A stretch of DNA of 6,586 nucleotides, taken from NCBI GenBank assembly GCA_023446675.1, contig JAEXPO010000581.1:1-6586 (forward strand), written 5' to 3'. Position 1 is the stretch's first letter. Each line of letters starts with the position of its first letter. Below are positions 5,065 to 6,586 of the stretch, in pieces. Source of the DNA: Bacillota bacterium. GTDB lineage: Bacteria > Bacillota > Clostridia > DSM-8532. The notes beneath the pieces were generated by a model. It was given only the letters and a program-made list of their open reading frames with translations. It searched no databases and had not been told where the DNA came from. Made by a program: the position numbers and the translations under genes.

Positions 5065-6528
5065 ATGGAATTGAAAAACCAAATCATGCTGATAACCTAC
5101 TCGGATACGTTGGGCAAGAACCTTAAAGAGCTGAGCCAGGTATTGAAAGAGCACTTTACCGATGCAATAGGCGGGGTGCATATTCTTCCCTTTTTTCCTT
5201 CCTCGGCCGACAGGGGATTTGCACCCATGACCTATGAGCAGGTGGATTCGCAGTTTGGTTCATGGGAGGATTTACCCCTTAGCGACGGTAATGGCAAACC
5301 CAATGATCTAATGTACGATTTTATGATAAACCATCTGTCCAAAAGCTCCGACTACTATAAGGATCTTATAGCCCGTAAGGACAAATCACCCTGGCGCGAT
5401 CTTTTTCTTCGTCCCGAAAAGGTATATAACGGAAAATTACCCGACGAGGAAGAAGTCGGCATTATTTACAAGCGCAAGCCACGGGCGCCTTTTATTGAAG
5501 CAGAGTTTGAGGACGGTACCAGAGAGCCTCTGTGGTGCACCTTCGGTGAGGAACAGATTGATCTGGATGTGAACTCCAAAACCGGCCGCCAATTCATCAA
5601 GGATAATTTAATTGCTCTTGCAAAGCGGGGAGCAAGGCTTATTCGGCTGGATGCCTTTGCTTATGCCATTAAAAAGCCCGGAACCAATTGCTTCTTCGTG
5701 GAGCCGGATATCTGGGAGCTTCTGGACTACTGTGCGGCTATAGTAAAGCCTTACGGCGTCACTATTCTGCCGGAGATTCATGAACACTACAGCATACAGC
5801 TAAAAATCGCTGAGCACGGCTATTATGTTTACGACTTTGCACTTCCCATGCTGGTGCTCCACGGCCTTTATACCGGACGCGCCGACAGGATCGTCCAATG
5901 GATGAAAATTTGCCCGCGCAAGCAATTTACAACTCTGGATACCCATGACGGAATTGGGGTAGTGGATGTTAAGGACCTTCTGACAGACGATGAAATGGAA
6001 GAAACACGGGATATGCTTTATACCCGGGGCGCCAATGTGAAGCCTAAATACAGCAGCGCGGAATACAACAACCTGGATATTTATCAGATTAACTGCAGTT
6101 ACTACTCCGCACTGGGAAACCAGGATGATGCCTATCTTCTGGCCCGGGCGGTCCAATTTTTCGCACCCGGTATACCCCAGGTCTATTATGTGGGCATGCT
6201 TGCCGGGGAAAACGATATTGAATTACTGGAAAAAACCAAGGAAGGGCGTAATATCAACCGTCATGCCTATACACGGGAGGAGGTGGAGGAGGAGCTTAAA
6301 AGGCCGGTTGTACAAAAACTTATGAAACTCATGAGGTTCCGAAACAGTCATCCCGCCTTTAACGGAAATTTGGTGATTAATGAAGGGGGTCCCAATCATC
6401 AGATTCAACTGTGCTGGGAATTGGGAAAGCAGTGGGCCCGGCTGAACGCAAGGCTGGACACCAGAGAATTTACAGTTACGTATTCATCGTCCGACGGACT
6501 TGAAACTTGTTCGCTGGAAATTGAATAA
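5065..6528 (+). CDS. GH13 subfamily 18 glycoside phosphorylase (sucrose / sucrose 6F-phosphate phosphorylase-like)
   Basis: The enzyme family cleaves an alpha-glucoside with phosphate, giving alpha-glucose 1-phosphate, in the cytoplasm. The 487 residues cover the full family length with no signal peptide. The catalytic set is present: nucleophile D196 (LIRLDAFAY), acid/base E237 (ILPEIHEHY) and transition-state stabiliser D295 (LDTHDGIG). H90 (MINHLS), R194, H294 and R399 (GRNINRH) are also there. The [10 protein letters not shown] motif (372-381) is typical of the subfamily. The loop [14 protein letters not shown] (41-54) and the length recall sucrose 6F-phosphate phosphorylases. The acceptor loop has several basic residues (K136, R137, K138, R140), but residue 340 is Tyr as in sucrose phosphorylases, so the acceptor is undecided. 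GGAGG (5051-5055), 9 nt before the ATG, sets the start. No transporter or PTS gene is in view. It is divergent from the GH63-like gene. Confidence 0.88.
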   Translation: MELKNQIMLITYSDTLGKNLKELSQVLKEHFTDAIGGVHILPFFPSSADRGFAPMTYEQVDSQFGSWEDLPLSDGNGKPNDLMYDFMINHLSKSSDYYKDLIARKDKSPWRDLFLRPEKVYNGKLPDEEEVGIIYKRKPRAPFIEAEFEDGTREPLWCTFGEEQIDLDVNSKTGRQFIKDNLIALAKRGARLIRLDAFAYAIKKPGTNCFFVEPDIWELLDYCAAIVKPYGVTILPEIHEHYSIQLKIAEHGYYVYDFALPMLVLHGLYTGRADRIVQWMKICPRKQFTTLDTHDGIGVVDVKDLLTDDEMEETRDMLYTRGANVKPKYSSAEYNNLDIYQINCSYYSALGNQDDAYLLARAVQFFAPGIPQVYYVGMLAGENDIELLEKTKEGRNINRHAYTREEVEEELKRPVVQKLMKLMRFRNSHPAFNGNLVINEGGPNHQIQLCWELGKQWARLNARLDTREFTVTYSSSDGLETCSLEIE

Positions 6529-6586
6529 ATGGGGCATACTATGGATATTCCCTAATAATGAAAGCATTTGCCTTAAACATAAGGAT
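6529..6586. other. Downstream flank of the phosphorylase gene
   Basis: No gene start is supported here. CCTTA/TAAGG (6571-6575 with 6580-6584) could be the top of a hairpin, but the window ends before any U-tract, so a terminator cannot be confirmed. Confidence 0.3.

Noticed and set aside
5065..6528. Firm assignment as glucosylglycerate phosphorylase
   Set aside because: The YcjM-type enzymes are, as I recall, about 70 residues longer and carry a different loop in place of [14 protein letters not shown]. The idea rests on the neighbouring GH63-like gene only.

Overview
The window looks like chromosomal DNA from a low-to-mid GC Bacillota, most likely a member of Clostridia. The reasons are strong AGGAGG-type ribosome binding sites, sigma-A promoters with TTGACA/TATAAT-like hexamers and 17-bp spacers, hairpin-plus-U-tract terminators, and protein families common in that group. 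This placement is inferred from style and was not tested by a database search.

Layout from left to right. (1) Positions 1-527 hold the C-terminal part of a GntR/FadR-type (FCD domain) transcription factor that begins outside the window. (2) 633-2003 is a complete citrate synthase with all catalytic residues, ending at a bidirectional terminator (2033-2081). (3) 2134-2571 (minus) is an Ohr-type organic hydroperoxide reductase with its own strong promoter and a tandem-repeat operator candidate. (4) 2811-4070 (minus) is a GH63/mannosylglycerate-hydrolase-like alpha-glycosidase. It appears to be transcribed from a promoter at 4221-4249 through a structured leader of about 143 nt. (5) 4275-4678 is a decayed SUKH/SMI1-like gene with a frameshift, an in-frame stop and no good start. 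(6) 4679-5064 is an AT-rich regulatory stretch ending in a strong promoter flanked by 13-bp direct repeats. (7) 5065-6528 is a GH13 subfamily 18 (sucrose phosphorylase-like) enzyme.

The two carbohydrate enzymes are transcribed divergently and both lack a signal peptide. They could therefore act on a common cytosolic alpha-glucoside or compatible solute, the GH63-like enzyme by hydrolysis and the GH13_18 enzyme by phosphorolysis. The real substrates cannot be read from this sequence. The GntR regulator, 105 bp upstream and co-directional, may control citrate synthase.

I found no clearly new system. The items most worth a second look are non-coding: the structured leader of the GH63-like gene, whose hairpin loop can pair with the Shine-Dalgarno sequence, and the paired 13-bp repeats, exactly 53 bp apart, around the phosphorylase promoter. 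I saw no tRNA, rRNA, CRISPR array, insertion sequence or replication origin.
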